Source of the DNA: Dendrolimus kikuchii
Lineage: Eukaryota; Arthropoda; Insecta; Lepidoptera; Lasiocampidae
DNA length: 64,000 bases
Direction: 5' to 3'
NCBI GenBank assembly: GCA_019925095.2
Contig: CM034392.1
Span: 9,663,887-9,727,886 of the forward strand
How positions within the stretch are numbered: position 1 is the stretch's first letter; each line of letters opens with the position of its first letter. Positions 1-11,439 of the stretch are shown piece after piece. The notes beneath the pieces are model-generated. The model was given only the letters and a program-made list of their open reading frames with translations, had not been told where the DNA came from and ran no database searches. A program made the translations under genes and the position numbers.

Positions 1-103
1 ATATCAAATTAAGGAGGAGCACGTATATACACACATTCTTATGCATGCCAGTGGATAGTTTTACATAACACAAAAAAATAATTAAATGTCATTTTTATAG
101 TCG

Positions 104-488
104 TCTATAATAGTATAACATTCTAAAAATGCCGTGTTTGTACATTAAAGCTATTAAAAAAACTGGAATAGACTATATAAACGAAGGAGAACACGATGCA
201 TTTTTTTTTAGATTTCTTGTCTGTTTGTTCGGGATTCACGCAAAAACTACTGAACCGATTTCAATGATCAACAGCAAATTATTAGACTTAACATCTGCCC
301 TACTTTTACTTTTTATCTCGGGAATGTTTTCGGAGCGGTTTGAAGTTGTTCGGATGCATAAAATTAACTTATTCCGGTACAGCTTTCACATAGCTTACAT
401 AGTTTGTTAAATAATATGGTGCTTTGGGTCACGGGAATCCCATGGGAATTTCAAGTGAAGCGTGGACGAAGTCGCGGGCATATCCTAC
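104..488 (+). mobile_element. Helitron-like non-autonomous element (subfamily A)
   Basis: The copy starts with TCTATAATAG and ends with the cgtggacgaagtcgcgggca block followed by tatCCTAC and then T. Helitrons start with TC, end with CTRR and insert between A and T without target duplication. Here the start matches, the last base of CTRR has changed (CTAC), and the base before TC is G rather than A. Sister copies lie at 7824-8130 (-), 15786-16130 (+), 17300-17784 (+) and 37750-38139 (-), sharing the internal gactatataaacga and gattcacgcaaaaac blocks. The 93-residue open frame inside (129-410) is an accident of the repeat and not a gene. Confidence 0.6.
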
Positions 489-504
489 TATATAATATAG
501 ATAG

Positions 505-830
505 CATACATCGTCGTCAGCCAATCACAGTCCATTGCTGGACTCTCGAAGTCGCCGCTACTCATTCATTTATAATCTAGTACCTACCAGCGACCTTGCG
601 AAGGTCGTCAGTCCATCGGGCTGGAGAGGGCGTCCAACATTACGTTTACCGAGACACGGTCCCCATTACAAGACTCGTTTACCCTATCAGTCATCGGTCC
701 TGCGACAGACGTGAGCAACCCACTGCCACTGCAACCTGCTAATTTTGCGAGCTATATCGCTTACCTTGTTTCTGTTACTACGGATATCCTCATTTCTATT
801 GCAACGCATTCAGATTAATACTTTATTACC
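505..830 (-). pseudogene. RTE-type LINE reverse transcriptase, C-terminal remnant
   Basis: Read on the minus strand, the sequence gives NEDIRSNRNKVSDIARKI, then LQWQWVAHVCRRTDD, two stops, GKRVL, a stop, and GKRNVGRP. The end reads VQQWTVIG and a stop near 530-510. This is the usual C-terminal tail of lepidopteran RTE-family LINEs (WQWAGH..RRTD..W, GRP, VQQWT). At least three stops and frame changes show that it is dead. It abuts the Helitron-like element at 104-488. The tail of the retrotransposon normally follows the reverse transcriptase domain, which is absent here because the copy is 5'-truncated or eroded. Confidence 0.75.
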
Positions 831-839
831 TACCACCCT

Positions 840-1276
840 TACTGGAAGTTATCTATCTTCTACTTCTTTAAAAATCAGGCAGAATGTATAAATATAATTA
901 CAATCGTACAAATAAGCGGTCGGAAAAACAATATAAAAACTTAAACTAATACATTTTTTTTAAATATTTAGGTAAAATATCACTCGGTAATCTGTTTTCT
1001 TATAATAATACCACTATATGTAATTATTTGATTCTTATCTGTGAAAGAATAATGTAAGTAAACCGTAAAACAAAACATTGCTTCAATTTTGCTATCTGCC
1101 TACATTTCTGTAAGACCCTGCCAATAAAGTCTAATATGTATCCCACAAAACAAGAGTGGTTCTGTCTACGGCGTAATGTCAGCGACGAAAGAAAAGAAAG
1201 GTAGCCATTTTGAATATTCAATCAATCTATAGTATAGTCAATCATAGGCTCTTGTTTTGTGAGTAGACTTCTATTG
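840..1276. other. AT-rich DNA, nothing recognised
   Basis: No gene, repeat copy or structured motif could be supported between the RTE remnant and the next insertion. The 65-residue minus-strand frame at 1024-1221 has no recognisable content. Confidence 0.5.
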
Positions 1277-1291
1277 GCAGTGTCATTTGTA

Positions 1292-1397
1292 CATACATAC
1301 ATACATAACTTCACGCCAGTTCCCTTGCGGGGTAGGCACGAACAACAGAGCGCCATTTAGGCTTATTCTTACACACCTCACTTGCTTCTTTGACATT
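1292..1397 (-). mobile_element. 5'-truncated non-LTR retrotransposon 3' end, (TATG)n tail, 15-bp TSD
   Basis: A 106-bp insert is flanked by a perfect 15-bp direct repeat GCAGTGTCATTTGTA at 1277-1291 and 1398-1412. On the minus strand it reads NVKEASEVC..., then WR, then VPTPQGNWREVM in the track frame; in the frame shared with the other copies the ending is VVRAYPARELA and a stop. It then finishes in a (TATG)n run. Target duplication, 5' truncation and a short tandem-repeat tail are hallmarks of target-primed reverse transcription. Related copies: 11276-11430 (+), 56400-56523 (-), 62660-62770 (+). The LINE clade is not certain. Confidence 0.8.
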
Positions 1398-1574
1398 GCA
1401 GTGTCATTTGTATACTGTGAAAAGCTTGAACTATGACGTGGAATCGGAATCTTGTGTATTGCTGCAAGCCACAACCTGAACTGATCTGAGGAGCGTGGAT
1501 CTTAAAGTAAGTGGAGTTTTTATTTTCCAATTATAAAACAGTCATGTTCATCTATTATTATAATGCATGTGGGG

Positions 1575-1745
1575 GTTAATGTGTAGTGTGGTGCTTCGGT
1601 GGTGGATGAACCCTATTGTATGTTGGTGAAGCACCACTCGGCGAGTGCCCACGGCTCTATCGCCATACGGGAGGTAAGTTCCACCGCTACAGAGGGGAGT
1701 ACAAAATAAGACGACGAATGTTGTACTTTAGATGTAATTAATGTT
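1575..1745 (+). repeat. Dispersed ~150-bp repeat, family G, copy 1
   Basis: The segment beginning gtgcttcggtggtggatga and including tatgttggtgaagcacca, then ggggagtacaaaataagac, recurs in the same order and orientation at 63505-63655. GGTGCTTC and GAAGCACC are an inverted pair about 30 bp apart, so the transcript could form a hairpin. In the second copy ggttcaatcgcc resembles a pol III B box, which would suit a short interspersed element, but no A box is clear. Family name unknown. Confidence 0.55.
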
Positions 1746-1759
1746 TTCTGTATTGACAG

Positions 1760-2990
1760 GTTTTGGCACGTACATGGACTACTTAGTTAAAATCTTGCTA
1801 ATTATGTAGGTAGCAATAAATTATTCCACGTACGTGACGTAATAATGAGAAGAGACCTTTTTTGGTTTTTAGGGTTTGGTAGCCATTTAACCGTGGACTC
1901 AATGACTAGCCATATTGTCAACTAGGTAAGAAAAGTGATAGTTTCATCTTGGTCTAATAATAAAGATGAAAATAATCATAAATATCTAACTTTAAATTGT
2001 CATTATATACGACATGGCCTTTTTTTCACATTCGCATAGTACCTAATCTGCAAAAATCTTTACCTCAAACGGTAAACAATTTCACGGGGAGTGGTTAAAT
2101 TTAATTGGAGGATTATCTTTTTTACGGTTTGGTTGTTCCCTTAGCTGTACCGTCGTCAACTGGCGTACTGACAGAGGACAAATGATGCGTTGGAAATGTT
2201 GGGTCTGCAATTGCTCTTCGTAGAGGCTGGTAATCACTTTCATGCCCAGGTCTCTAATCTTTTTCTAACGGCTCACATTCTTATTATATGATCACTAACC
2301 AACACATTCTTAATCCGTTTAAAAAAAAAATCGACCCTGCGACACGTATATGCGAAAATACTGTTCAAATTTGGCAGTTTAAACGTTCGGTTATCTGAAG
2401 AGCATTATAAATGATCATTACAGTAGGTACTTTAACACATTACATTGGTTACCTACTTTATTTACTACTGGTATCAGGTCATTGTAATTTTACGCATAAG
2501 CAAGCCCGGTTTACAAGTTTTGATCGCGTTAGCCTTTAAGGCTGAGCGCGCACTACGATTTCCCCGTATCGAACGCATGGGACTCATCTTTTCACAGCTG
2601 AATTAGATATTGGTGAATCGTGCGTGCTTACCATTAGAAGCTTAAGCCTGATGGCCGGGCTCACATTTGTAAAAATTAATGATTTAAGAGTAGATCAAAT
2701 AGTGGAAAAATAATGATGTGTATCATTTAGGGTACCCATAAATGACTATGGGTACATAATTTTGTATACAGATTAAATCTGGAATGTTTAAGAAACGTTC
2801 TATACTTTGACAACAATTTACTTTTAGAATTTCGGTTACACAGGAAGCGTTTATACTAAACAAAGCACCCTAACAACTGTTTTAAAAGGCAAAATTGTTT
2901 CCGCCATTACACTGGCCTCCCCAAAGACCGAGCGCCAATAAATGTAGGTGGGTATTTAGCAGACTATTTACTGCGCGACACTCCGCCCGC
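1760..2990. other. AT-rich non-coding DNA
   Basis: No repeat family was matched. A splice-like pair occurs at 1873-1924 (ttttttggtttttag then actag/gtaaga), but every frame of the enclosed 52 bp hits a stop, so it can only be a non-coding exon or chance. Confidence 0.4.
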
Positions 2991-3300
2991 CGACTCCACT
3001 AATACTCTTAATTATTTTTGCCAGTGTAAGCTGTTTTTCTGACGGGGGAATGCAATTGCAACATTTTGCATTTCGCCCGGCCAGGCACCCGCCGCCGCGC
3101 CTCTCTCATTACGAACCCTGCCCGCGTCCGCTACGGCTGAGATAGCAGAATAATTAGACTCTAAATCAAGAGTAGCAAAGCGGTCAACCGCTCGAATGTG
3201 GTATGAATAGTCAATCGTCATTAAATTGTTCAGCTTTGGTAGTCTAATGCGTTCGGGCAATAGGATCGCTCTTGAGCGCACCCCACATAACGTGTCGGTC
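2990..3300. other. GC-richer single-copy-looking block
   Basis: The block is clearly richer in C and G than its surroundings (for example cccggccaggcacccgccgc) and matches no repeat elsewhere in the window. The minus frame 3012-3281 (89 codons) is open but has no recognisable domain. It could be a conserved non-coding element, a promoter-like island or a diverged exon. The sequence alone does not decide. Confidence 0.3.
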
Positions 3301-3639
3301 TGTCGATGCCCTTTGAATATCTTCGATCAATTTCCTTTCGTCTTTGGTACACTTTATTAATTATATTCATATAATAGCTGTACTGTGACTTTAAGTATCT
3401 TCTAGACCCAGCAATATATCAAATTGAAACACACGAAAATTTTAGATAAAAGCTTTAGTTCAAATCCCCATTTTTTTTTAATCCATTGAGTTCTTTTGGG
3501 ATCTATTCGAGACAAACTTTTAGACAGATTGATTTACAAAAATTGTCTATGATTAGGTATTGTATAAATAGCAGTTTTTACTTAATTTCTACAATTAGTT
3601 TGAAATAGCAGACAGAGACAGACATAAAATTTATTATAT

Positions 3640-3850
3640 ATATTCCTAGAGTAGAGCAGACGAAGGAAAGTAGTTAACGTCGCCTACGTATATTTGAAAC
3701 ACCCGAATTGGTAATACCAATGTTCTGCCGGCCTCGAAAAGGGCACTGGAATCTGGCCACTTATGCTGAAACACAACTCAAGGTTCTAACGGCATGTTGT
3801 AGACTAGGGGTGGTAGCCATTTAAACGGGCAAATGTCCTACCATCTGGAT
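3640..3850 (-). repeat. Family S repeat, partial, degenerate
   Basis: On the minus strand it carries the S-family blocks ccagatggtaggacatttgc, ccttgagttgtgtt and gttaactactttcc, in the same order as the intact copy at 29350-29645. Both ends are missing. It lies directly downstream of the LINE fossil at 3895-4310 on the same strand, so it either inserted there or forms part of that element's 3' end. Confidence 0.65.
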
Positions 3851-3894
3851 ATGTACTCCACAGGCTTTTTAAAGTATTAGTAGACTGAACGAGA

Positions 3895-4310
3895 GAAGTC
3901 AGACTATGTAGAAATACCGAAACGAGAGCACGCCACTTTCTTCTGTCCTGCGCAATGTCTTGCCAGATGTGGGCTTGTAGTGCGGTCAGGTTAGCTACCA
4001 CTCTATCCTTCCAGCAATACTTGGTTCGACCAACCGATCGTCGACACTCCCCGATCTTCCTCCATCCGTTCTAAATGACCGAGCTAGCGGAGACGGTAAG
4101 ATTTTATCTCCCCAATTATATTCGGCTCGGCTATCAGGTCTTCTATTGCGGAGTTGGTTCGGTCCCTTCAACCATGTCCTTTTATTGTTAGGCCCAATAC
4201 TTTCCTGAGAACCTTCCTCTCTGTGACTAACATTTGGTTCTACTCTTTAAGTGTCAGTGTCCAGGCCTCACGGCCGTACATCAAAATTAGTCTAATGACA
4301 GTTTTTTTTA
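3895..4310 (-). pseudogene. Non-LTR retrotransposon reverse transcriptase, C-terminal fossil
   Basis: Minus-strand reading gives LILMYGREAWTLTLKE, a stop, MLVTERKVLRKVLGLT. After a frame change come IAEPNIIGEIKSYRLR, a stop, LGHLERMEEDRGV, and finally LTALQAHIWQDIAQDRRKWR. This is the familiar LINE tail (YG.EAWTL, ERK.LRK.LG, RLRWLGH.ERM, W...AQDR.KWR). The element differs from the RTE tail at 505-830. At least two in-frame stops and two frame changes make it non-functional. The catalytic YxDD region is absent. Confidence 0.75.
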
Positions 4311-4319
4311 GACGAAAAT

Positions 4320-6500
4320 TTGGACTGCCTACTTAGGACCAGGAAAACACAGCAGGACAATATAACGCAGTTTTCTTATATTGTAATAATTTATAAAGTC
4401 ATTGTAATAAATGTATAAATAAGCAAGTTTCAAGATATAATACATTGTCAGAATGAACAAAATTAAATTAATAACACGGCCTCAGAGCAGCCCGTTTCAA
4501 ATTTAAGCAGTGCAAGATTTAAACGACAGCTCACATTTCGTAGGTACTGCGTAATTATGCCGTAGACCAGCCGCTCGGGGCGCAATGTGCCAAATCGCTT
4601 ACTCGCGGCACTGCACTACTACTATTGTTCTGTAACTCCTTTTTTGTTTTTGGCTTTCCAGCCTTTATACTTACTGATAGTTTCCGTTTTTGGCTTTTGC
4701 CTCTGCGTTGCTGCAGGTTTTTAGGTATTTTCATATCACAATTTTCTATGCGATTTCGCCTACTTAATTATTTGTTTTAGATTATACTTTTTCCCATATT
4801 AGTATCTCTCCTATATACTGTCGCTTTAATCTTTCAAAATAACTACCTACATCATATTATATGAAAATAGGCGTGTATGACGATGAGGATATCTATGGCT
4901 CAGTATTTTATGCGTCAGCATGAATTTTTACTAGAAACCATAGACCCTGTGTTCAATTCTTATTAGGGTGAATGTTGGAAATAAAGTTTTTGCTATTGCC
5001 TTAGGTCTAAGTATTACTAGCATCTTCCCCAGTGATGTGCGTTGTATCTATTTCCAATATTGAACCCGTCGGAACATTGTCTTTGATTTCGAAACTCACT
5101 TAAATGCTTATATCAGCGATGTCAGTCATTAGTTACTTATGATTTAAGTCATCAGTAGTCAGTAGTTTAATGACCGGTTCTTATGTTTTCAATTTATTCG
5201 ACCGCCTTACCTTCGAAAGAAATTTGGCATTACTTCTATTGGGCATATGTAAAATTTTAAACAGTAGTAAAACAAATGAACGGCTAGTAAGATACAGAAA
5301 CGGGCCATAAGTGTGATTTGTATTAGTTGACTGGGTTTATGAAATATTAAGATCTCACATCCGTACCACTGTTGACAAAAATTCCAATAGTAGGTGCTCT
5401 CCTCTGAGTCAGCACTGCTCGCCGCGCTCCACTGCGCCGCGCTTCCTGTCACCTTTGCAGACTTATAGTTGATTTCATCCTAGCGTTATGTACAAGAAAT
5501 TATGTATCTATGCAATGAGAATATTTAATTGTTTATAAAAACATTTAAGTTCCATTCTGAATTGATTGACAAATAGGGGGCAGTATTTATAAGCGTAGGG
5601 TTATAGTGACCGGTCATAAAATTGGCTCTTTATTGCTGCGATCAAAAATGTTAAAAATCGAAAAGTAACTAATATCTTAGTAAAATGATACTTATGAATT
5701 TCTTTTATGAGATTGCTAAATGTGGATCAAGCGTAAAAATCACATCGATTTAAATTGAATTTCAAAAGTTTTTATTTAAACTAAGTTCCACTAGACAGCA
5801 CTTTGAAACGGTCATACATATAAGATAAAAATTAATTCTACTTTGTATTCTATGTAAACTGCTTCGCAACGTGTGTTTGCTGTTTATGGAGAAGAAGCGG
5901 CAAGAAATTCGCCAGCGTCTTTTTTTATAAATACAGAAATATGTTACTCTAATACTTTTCTAAAATTAAAGGAGTTGTAACAAGTTATTTTTTTATTTTT
6001 AATATCAAGTTAAACATTTCTTGTCGATCTTTTAACCAGAGCATAGATTTAGCATATACTATGATGATATGTCTACTATGTATGGTTAATCTGATGAACA
6101 AAAGTACGAAAATCGTCGATGACAGGTGATGTTTTTAATAGAAACACACCGAGATCACAATTAGACCAAAACAGCCTATGTACTACAGGTAACAAGCTTA
6201 GACGTCTCTCAGTAGCGAGCACAATCAAATTGCTGTCTGGACGTACAGTTTAATAAGCATGCCTGGCTTAAGCTAATAAATCAAACTGATTGGATTATTT
6301 AATGCTAGCTGTGGCACCTATTACCTGTTTGGTTTACTACTGAAATGGGCATAACATGTGTTGCAGTGCAGAGTAGATAGAGTTTGGAATGATAGAAAGA
6401 AACAAGGACCGGGTTTCATCATTTTCTTAATCTGTTAGTTACATTATTAGTGATGACATTGTTTAGTGATGCTATAGGCGAATGCTATTTAATTATTTTT
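4320..6500. other. Intergenic or intronic DNA with one weak LINE 3'-UTR-like patch
   Basis: Mostly AT-rich. At 5865-5935 the string ttcgcaacgtgtgt...gagaagaagcggcaagaaa resembles the 3'-UTR part of the jockey-like LINE near 21730-21790, so it may be an old tail fragment. A short GC-rich patch at 5400-5455 lies in an 81-codon minus frame (5207-5452) with no recognised domain. No other gene is supportable. Confidence 0.4.
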
Positions 6501-6504
6501 GTTA

Positions 6505-6915
6505 CTAGCTATTACCAGCAGCGTCGCTGGCCTTAATACAGATTTTGTCAATCAATTCAGGTATTTTTCTATTACTTGGGAATATTATATTTTTTATGGA
6601 TGAAAGCTACCCTATGCCATTCTGGAGGAACACGTCGTCATGGCAACCAACAAACATGTATTAATTGCAGCCGAATAAACACGTCGTTATTGCAACTTTA
6701 TGTTGCCACGACGTTGCCATAGCAACATGTTTGTTCATAAATTGTCCAATAAAAAACGCGAGTGCAGCACAATCTACTTGCCGCTTCTGTATGAAAGGCA
6801 TCTTAAGTCTTTTTCTGTAGCTTTGATGATGTGTATGAAACATTTCATCATGATCGGTTGACTAATTAAAGCGTAACAAACAAACTCTCAATCGCACTTG
6901 TAATATTAGGCAGCA
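6505..6915 (-). mobile_element. Helitron-like element with terminal hairpin
   Basis: The plus strand shows A then CTAG at 6505, so on the minus strand the element ends ...CTAG and then T. Just inside is GGCCAGCGACGCTGCTGG, a short stem-loop ending about ten bases before CTAG, the position expected of the Helitron 3' hairpin. The body contains aagcgtaacaaacaaactct, common in lepidopteran elements. The 5' boundary is not clear and is given approximately. Confidence 0.5.
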
Positions 6916-6919
6916 TTAG

Positions 6920-7820
6920 AATTATTCGAGTTTTATTATTCGACAATAACTATTAAAATATAAATAAAATGAACTAAATGCGTATCGGACTACGTAAACT
7001 GAAAGGTTCCGAAGATATGAGAAACGTCCACTGTTATCGTCAATGATTAATCTAAACAACCATCTTATGGAAATAATTTCTAAAACTACTTCATGGTTGC
7101 ATGCCGGGGCCCTTGCCCTGGGCGGCCAATTCAGAGGACGGCAAATTCAAACTTCGCAGACAAATACACGACTCATCATTAATGCAACTTTGACCACTGA
7201 AACGTCTAGTAATTTAAGCACATAAATTAATTTTTGTGGGGCGCATAGGCATAGGTTAAATAATAACCACAGATGCATGCGTGCGCGGCGACCGGTGCAG
7301 TGCGCAAGTGAAACCCGCTCGCATTTGGGGACGGATAGCGTGCGTGCGAAAGGAATGATCTTATATTTGGAAACAAATTAAAATATATGTAAATATAAAA
7401 GAATTGCTTTGCAATAGAAAGTGCAGCGTTAGAGTGGTCATTGTGGCGTCCTTTCCTGGAGGCCTATATCTATCAGTGGATGTCTGATGGATCATATGAT
7501 GATGAAGATTGAGGTAAAAATATAGGCGACGAGGGCGGCATTTTTCAGTTTTTGCCACGCCTCGAAAAAATTCAAAATCCGGGGCTGCCACCTATATTTT
7601 TTTATAATTGTCCATACGGACGGACGGACATGTCGGTCTCAAGAGTTCATATATTGCCAAAATGGCTACGTATTTCTAAAAATCAAATGTATATCGTGCA
7701 TAATCGATGAGGCTCAGTATTCTACTTATAATACAATATAAGTTAAGTTTCCTTCATTCTACTAGTTTATAGTTTAATAATATTTATAACAATAACATAT
7801 TACATTTTAACTTACATAGT
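6920..7820. other. No recognised feature
   Basis: Mixed-composition DNA. The region 7260-7340 is GC-rich (gcatgcgtgcgcggcgaccgg) and might be a conserved non-coding patch. Frames at 7043-7225 and 7361-7591 show no domain. Confidence 0.35.
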
Positions 7821-7823
7821 ATA

Positions 7824-8130
7824 TTAGGGTTTGCCCGCGACTTCGTCCGTGCTTGACTCGAAATTCTCGTGGAATTCCCAGGATAAAAAGTAGCGCAGAT
7901 TTTAAGTCAACTATTTGCTGTCGATCAGCAAAAATCGCATCGAAGTCGGCCCAGTAGTTTTTACGTGAATCCCGAATAAACACACAAACCGACAAACAGA
8001 CAAGAAATTAAAAAAAAAATGCATCGTGTTCTTCATCGTTTATATAGTCTACTCCATTTGTTTTTTTTAAGAGCTTCAATGTACAGAAACGACATGTTTC
8101 TGTACATGTCTAATTTTATAATATTATAGA
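7824..8130 (-). mobile_element. Helitron-like element, subfamily A, both ends intact
   Basis: On the minus strand the copy runs from A/TCTATAATAT to CCTAA/T, fitting the TC...CTRR rule between A and T. Internally it shares gactatataaacgatg and the gcccgcgacttcgtccg terminus with the copies at 104-488 and 17300-17784. A 307-bp non-autonomous element with no coding capacity. Confidence 0.65.
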
Positions 8131-8492
8131 TATCTAATTTCGTAATTTCAAATTATTTTATTATCATGTTAGAGATGCACTAGATTTATAGCGTTCTTAG
8201 TTCGTATTACCTCTTCGTTATGAGGCAACGGCTACCTAGTTAATTGTAATCAAGCAGAGAGGCCAATTTGACGGCGTGTACATTAATGTCTCGGCGCTTA
8301 GGCTGGCCACGTCTGTGATATGATTGGTCTAGATTAGAAACTATTAGTTTACTCGGTTTCGAATAACTTGTTGCTTAAAATTAATAGTGATTTGTATCTC
8401 AAACATTAATCCGTGATTCTCAAAAATTATGACGTCATAATTTTATACAAGTAAAACAAATTAAATGGCATAATAATTTCTGTACATCCTAT

Positions 8493-8800
8493 GCATGCAG
8501 GAGCGGAAAAAGAATACAATTTCCTGCGGCTGGGTAGACTATCGTAAGAGACCCAACAGCCATCTGGTAGAGTCTTTACCCGTCTCGATGGGTACTAGCC
8601 CTGTTCTAGAATATGCAGCCATAAAAACCTTGAAATGTGTTCCGGCATTAGTCGCCAGGGTCTAGTCCCCTTTAGAGAGCGGCAGCACATTGGTAGCACC
8701 TTTGGTGTGACAAATGTCTATAGGCGATGATAACCGCTTTCCATTAGGTCTGCCGTCTGCCTGTCTGTTGAACTCATGCAATAAAATAAAATAAAAATAA
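8493..8800 (+). repeat. Family S repeat, near full length
   Basis: Starts gcaggagcggaaaaagaat and runs through cctgcggc, cttgaaatgtgttccggcat and ggcgatgataaccgctttcc to ctcatgcaataaaataaaa. The A-rich 3' end after TGCAATAAA suggests a retroposed, SINE-like element. Copies: 3640, 25641, 26955, 29350, 38640, 41025, 41670, 49050 (short), 51340 and 53595. Confidence 0.7.
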
Positions 8801-8804
8801 TGAA

Positions 8805-9560
8805 ACGTGTTTTAACGGTGTTTAATAATCTCTTAAGATGTGTTAATCATTATCTAAGTATACATAATTATATCGGATGTCCAAGAATGAGTGGATAACT
8901 TTGAATTGGCTTGTAGCAGGTGTAATGACTGGTAAAAAAAATACTAAAAAGAAATCCATGCAAAGCCCAAGATTTGGCTTTTTTTTATATAGTCGAATAT
9001 TTTTAACCTGTTTCGTATTTTTATTCACCATGATCATAAAGGAACTAATTCTTCCATTGTTTTTTTATAATATTTTTTATTACTTGTACCGATAGAAGAG
9101 CGTAAATAATATGACTAGCTTCTATAGGTTTTTCAAGATAGACATATAAGTAATTTTTTACTTATATATAAGTAATACTTGCAACAAAAAAAATGCATAA
9201 ATTTTAATCATCTTGGGTATAAAAAGTGTATGAATATCAAAGTGGCCAATTCTCTTAAAAGAATGTCTGTCTAACGAAGATTTCAAAATAGTATAATTCT
9301 TTATAGTATCTTATTTGATTAATTAATTAAATATTTAATAATAGCTACCAAATGTTTTTTTTTTTGTTTTAATTTAATGAAATTCGTTAAGTCGTTTCGG
9401 AACCCTTCGAAACAAACTTTAAGACCGATATAGAATAAAATTCTATAAACGACCATTATTAAGTATTCTTAGGCATGGTAAAAATAGCAGTCATCACTTA
9501 AATTTTGGCATTTAATTTAAAATCATTATTCAAAATTATTAGGTCGATCTTATTTATCAT
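8805..9560. other. AT-rich DNA, no gene
   Basis: Two overlapping short frames on opposite strands (8877-9095 + and 8843-9037 -) have low-complexity composition. The short direct repeat acttatat at about 9160 is the only structure seen. Confidence 0.45.
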
Positions 9561-9564
9561 TATA

Positions 9565-10093
9565 GATACAACTTAGGCCCCGACAAAGATAAATTCCACG
9601 TACAGATCTGTAAAAGCACATTTTATTACCTGTCGGCATTTGAACTAATTGTAATCCTTTTATGATCGTTTTCTTTTGTTCACTTATTTATTGGCATACG
9701 TTTCTAGTTATTGTGGAGAATAGTCTACTGTCCTATTATACTCGCTCAGCATCATTGGCCAGGTGTTGCGGATTACAAGTACAAGCTAATTCTAGGAAAT
9801 TGTGTCGACGTTGCCGGGCGGGCACATTTGCATTTGTGAAGTATACAACGACAGCCTGATTGAAAGAGGAGTCAGTTGAGCTACAACTACGGATACGGGT
9901 GTGACGTGTGTACATTATGGAATCTAATAGTGACGCTCTTTGCGCGTTTTGATGAATTACGACCTTCTGCATTACGTTTGGATTTGTTGTGTTCGGTTAT
10001 ATTTGTACCTGTGTTATACGGGTTTGTATAGTTCTAATAAACTGTATAATAATTCTAACGGCATTTTAATTCGAGTCCCGCTAATTCGTAACA
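9565..10093 (+). mobile_element. Diverged solo LTR (third copy of the TGTTAC...GTAACA family)
   Basis: Aligned by eye with the reverse complement of 53763-54228, it shares ttttattacct..cggcattt, ccaggtgt, gacg(c/g)ctttgcgcgt, ggttatatttgtacctgtg, ttctaataaa and cattttaattcgagtcc, ending cgtaaca. This defines the sense strand as plus here and minus for the other two copies. The AATAAA inside ttctaataaactg would be the LTR polyadenylation signal. The 5' end has eroded (start approximate), and no clear TSD remains. Short frames inside are not genes. Confidence 0.7.
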
Positions 10094-10096
10094 TGA

Positions 10097-10460
10097 TATT
10101 AATACGTGAAGCAAAAACTTTGTACCCTTTTTTACGAAAATTGCGCAGACGGAGAAGTATGAAATTTCGCACACATAGTTTATATAGAGAAGGACTGCAA
10201 AATTCTAATATTTTTTCAAAATTAAGCATAAAAAATACATTAAATCAATAAAAAAACATTACACACACTACCATGTATTTGACACGCACACGCATATCTT
10301 TTGTTTATTGCTAAAGTCAAATTAACAATGTAGCCTTAGCGAAATCTGTGACTATAGAAGAAATCTTTGACAATAGAACCTTGATTATGTTCAACCTTAT
10401 AATTTAAATTAATTATGGTCGAATCTCGACTACTGGGCGACCACTAGTTGGTATAGATAG
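10097..10460 (+). repeat. Dispersed ~360-bp repeat, family R, copy 1
   Basis: Begins attaatacgtgaagcaaaaa and ends near gaatctcgactactgggcga. It carries tttacgaaaattgcgcag, gaaatttcgcacac, accatgtatttgacac and gtagccttagcgaaatctgt. The same order recurs inverted at 15115-15475. The sequence is typical of a repeat very abundant in Lepidoptera. I cannot assign its class. It starts immediately after the LTR end at 10093. Confidence 0.65.
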
Positions 10461-10469
10461 GTAAGTAGT

Positions 10470-11270
10470 AATAAAAGCGAGTATACTAAATTAGACTAGT
10501 AATTTAATATGTGGATTATATGTATTTCAATATATTGCAATCAATGAATAAATTAATGACGCCTTGCTTCAATGGATGTGCAAAATTAATTAAATGCAGT
10601 GTGTGTAACACGTTAATGCACTTTACACGATTTACAAATTTCAGCAGCGCATTATTCCATCACACATATATGGGAATTTCATATTATGACTTTTTTAAAC
10701 CCTTAAATCTCTTTTGTGTAAAACTCTGAAAAACTATTCAGTTTTAGAACTTTGTTGTCAAGGGGAATCCTTAATGGACAAAGCGTCGGGATTTGACCGT
10801 CTAAAACTCTTTCTGACTTGTTCTTTATGTGTTAGACTACTTTTCACCTATCTCAGATAAAATTTGACTCTGTCTTTCTGTTTGTTTCGTCTTTTTCTAA
10901 TTATTTAAGATATTTATATAATTACAATTTGAAAACTATTTTGGCAAAAACGTCACTTTACAAAGTCGACGTGTTCATTCGTCCGATTATTGGCTGTGTC
11001 AAATGTCATTTTTCCCAAAACCCACTTCGTTTATATATAGGTATATAAAATGCTTATGGTTATTTTTATCAAGAACTTCTAGGTTCTATTGGTTCTATGA
11101 TTAAAAATTGGTAGAGTGGATTTTATATTAATTGTAAAATTTCGATAAAACTAAAACACAGGAGTGACTGCTTTACATGATTTCAAAAGTGACTTTTTAT
11201 AATTAATAATAATAAGATTTGTTGAGACCAAAATTACATTTACATTTTGTTTTAAAAAGACTGTTTGGAT
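10470..11270. other. No recognised feature
   Basis: AT-rich. The 72-codon frame at 10511-10729 has no domain or codon signal I would trust. Confidence 0.4.
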
Positions 11271-11275
11271 ACTGG

Positions 11276-11430
11276 AGCATAAGGTGATGTCAGGAGCCTT
11301 AAGAACAGACGAGCATGCATGACAAGAGTTATGAATGTCAAAGAAGCAAATGAGGTGTGTAAGAATAAGCCTGAATGGCACTCTGTTGTTCGTGCCTACC
11401 CCGCAAGGGAACTGGCGTGAAGTTATATAC
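11276..11430 (+). mobile_element. (TATG)-family non-LTR 3' end, longer copy
   Basis: The plus strand reads RSLKNRRACMTRV, then MNVKEANEVCKNKPEWHSVV, then RAYPARELA and a stop. It is the longest 5' extent of the four copies. The KEA..VC..R..W.S.V pattern is the extreme C-terminus of a LINE ORF. The terminal TATG run seen in the other copies is reduced to gttatatac here, and no TSD was found. Confidence 0.6.
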
Positions 11431-11439
11431 TAACACTTA

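Noticed and set aside
1873..1924. Splice-bounded 52-bp segment as a coding exon
   Set aside because: All three frames reach a stop inside; at best a non-coding exon.
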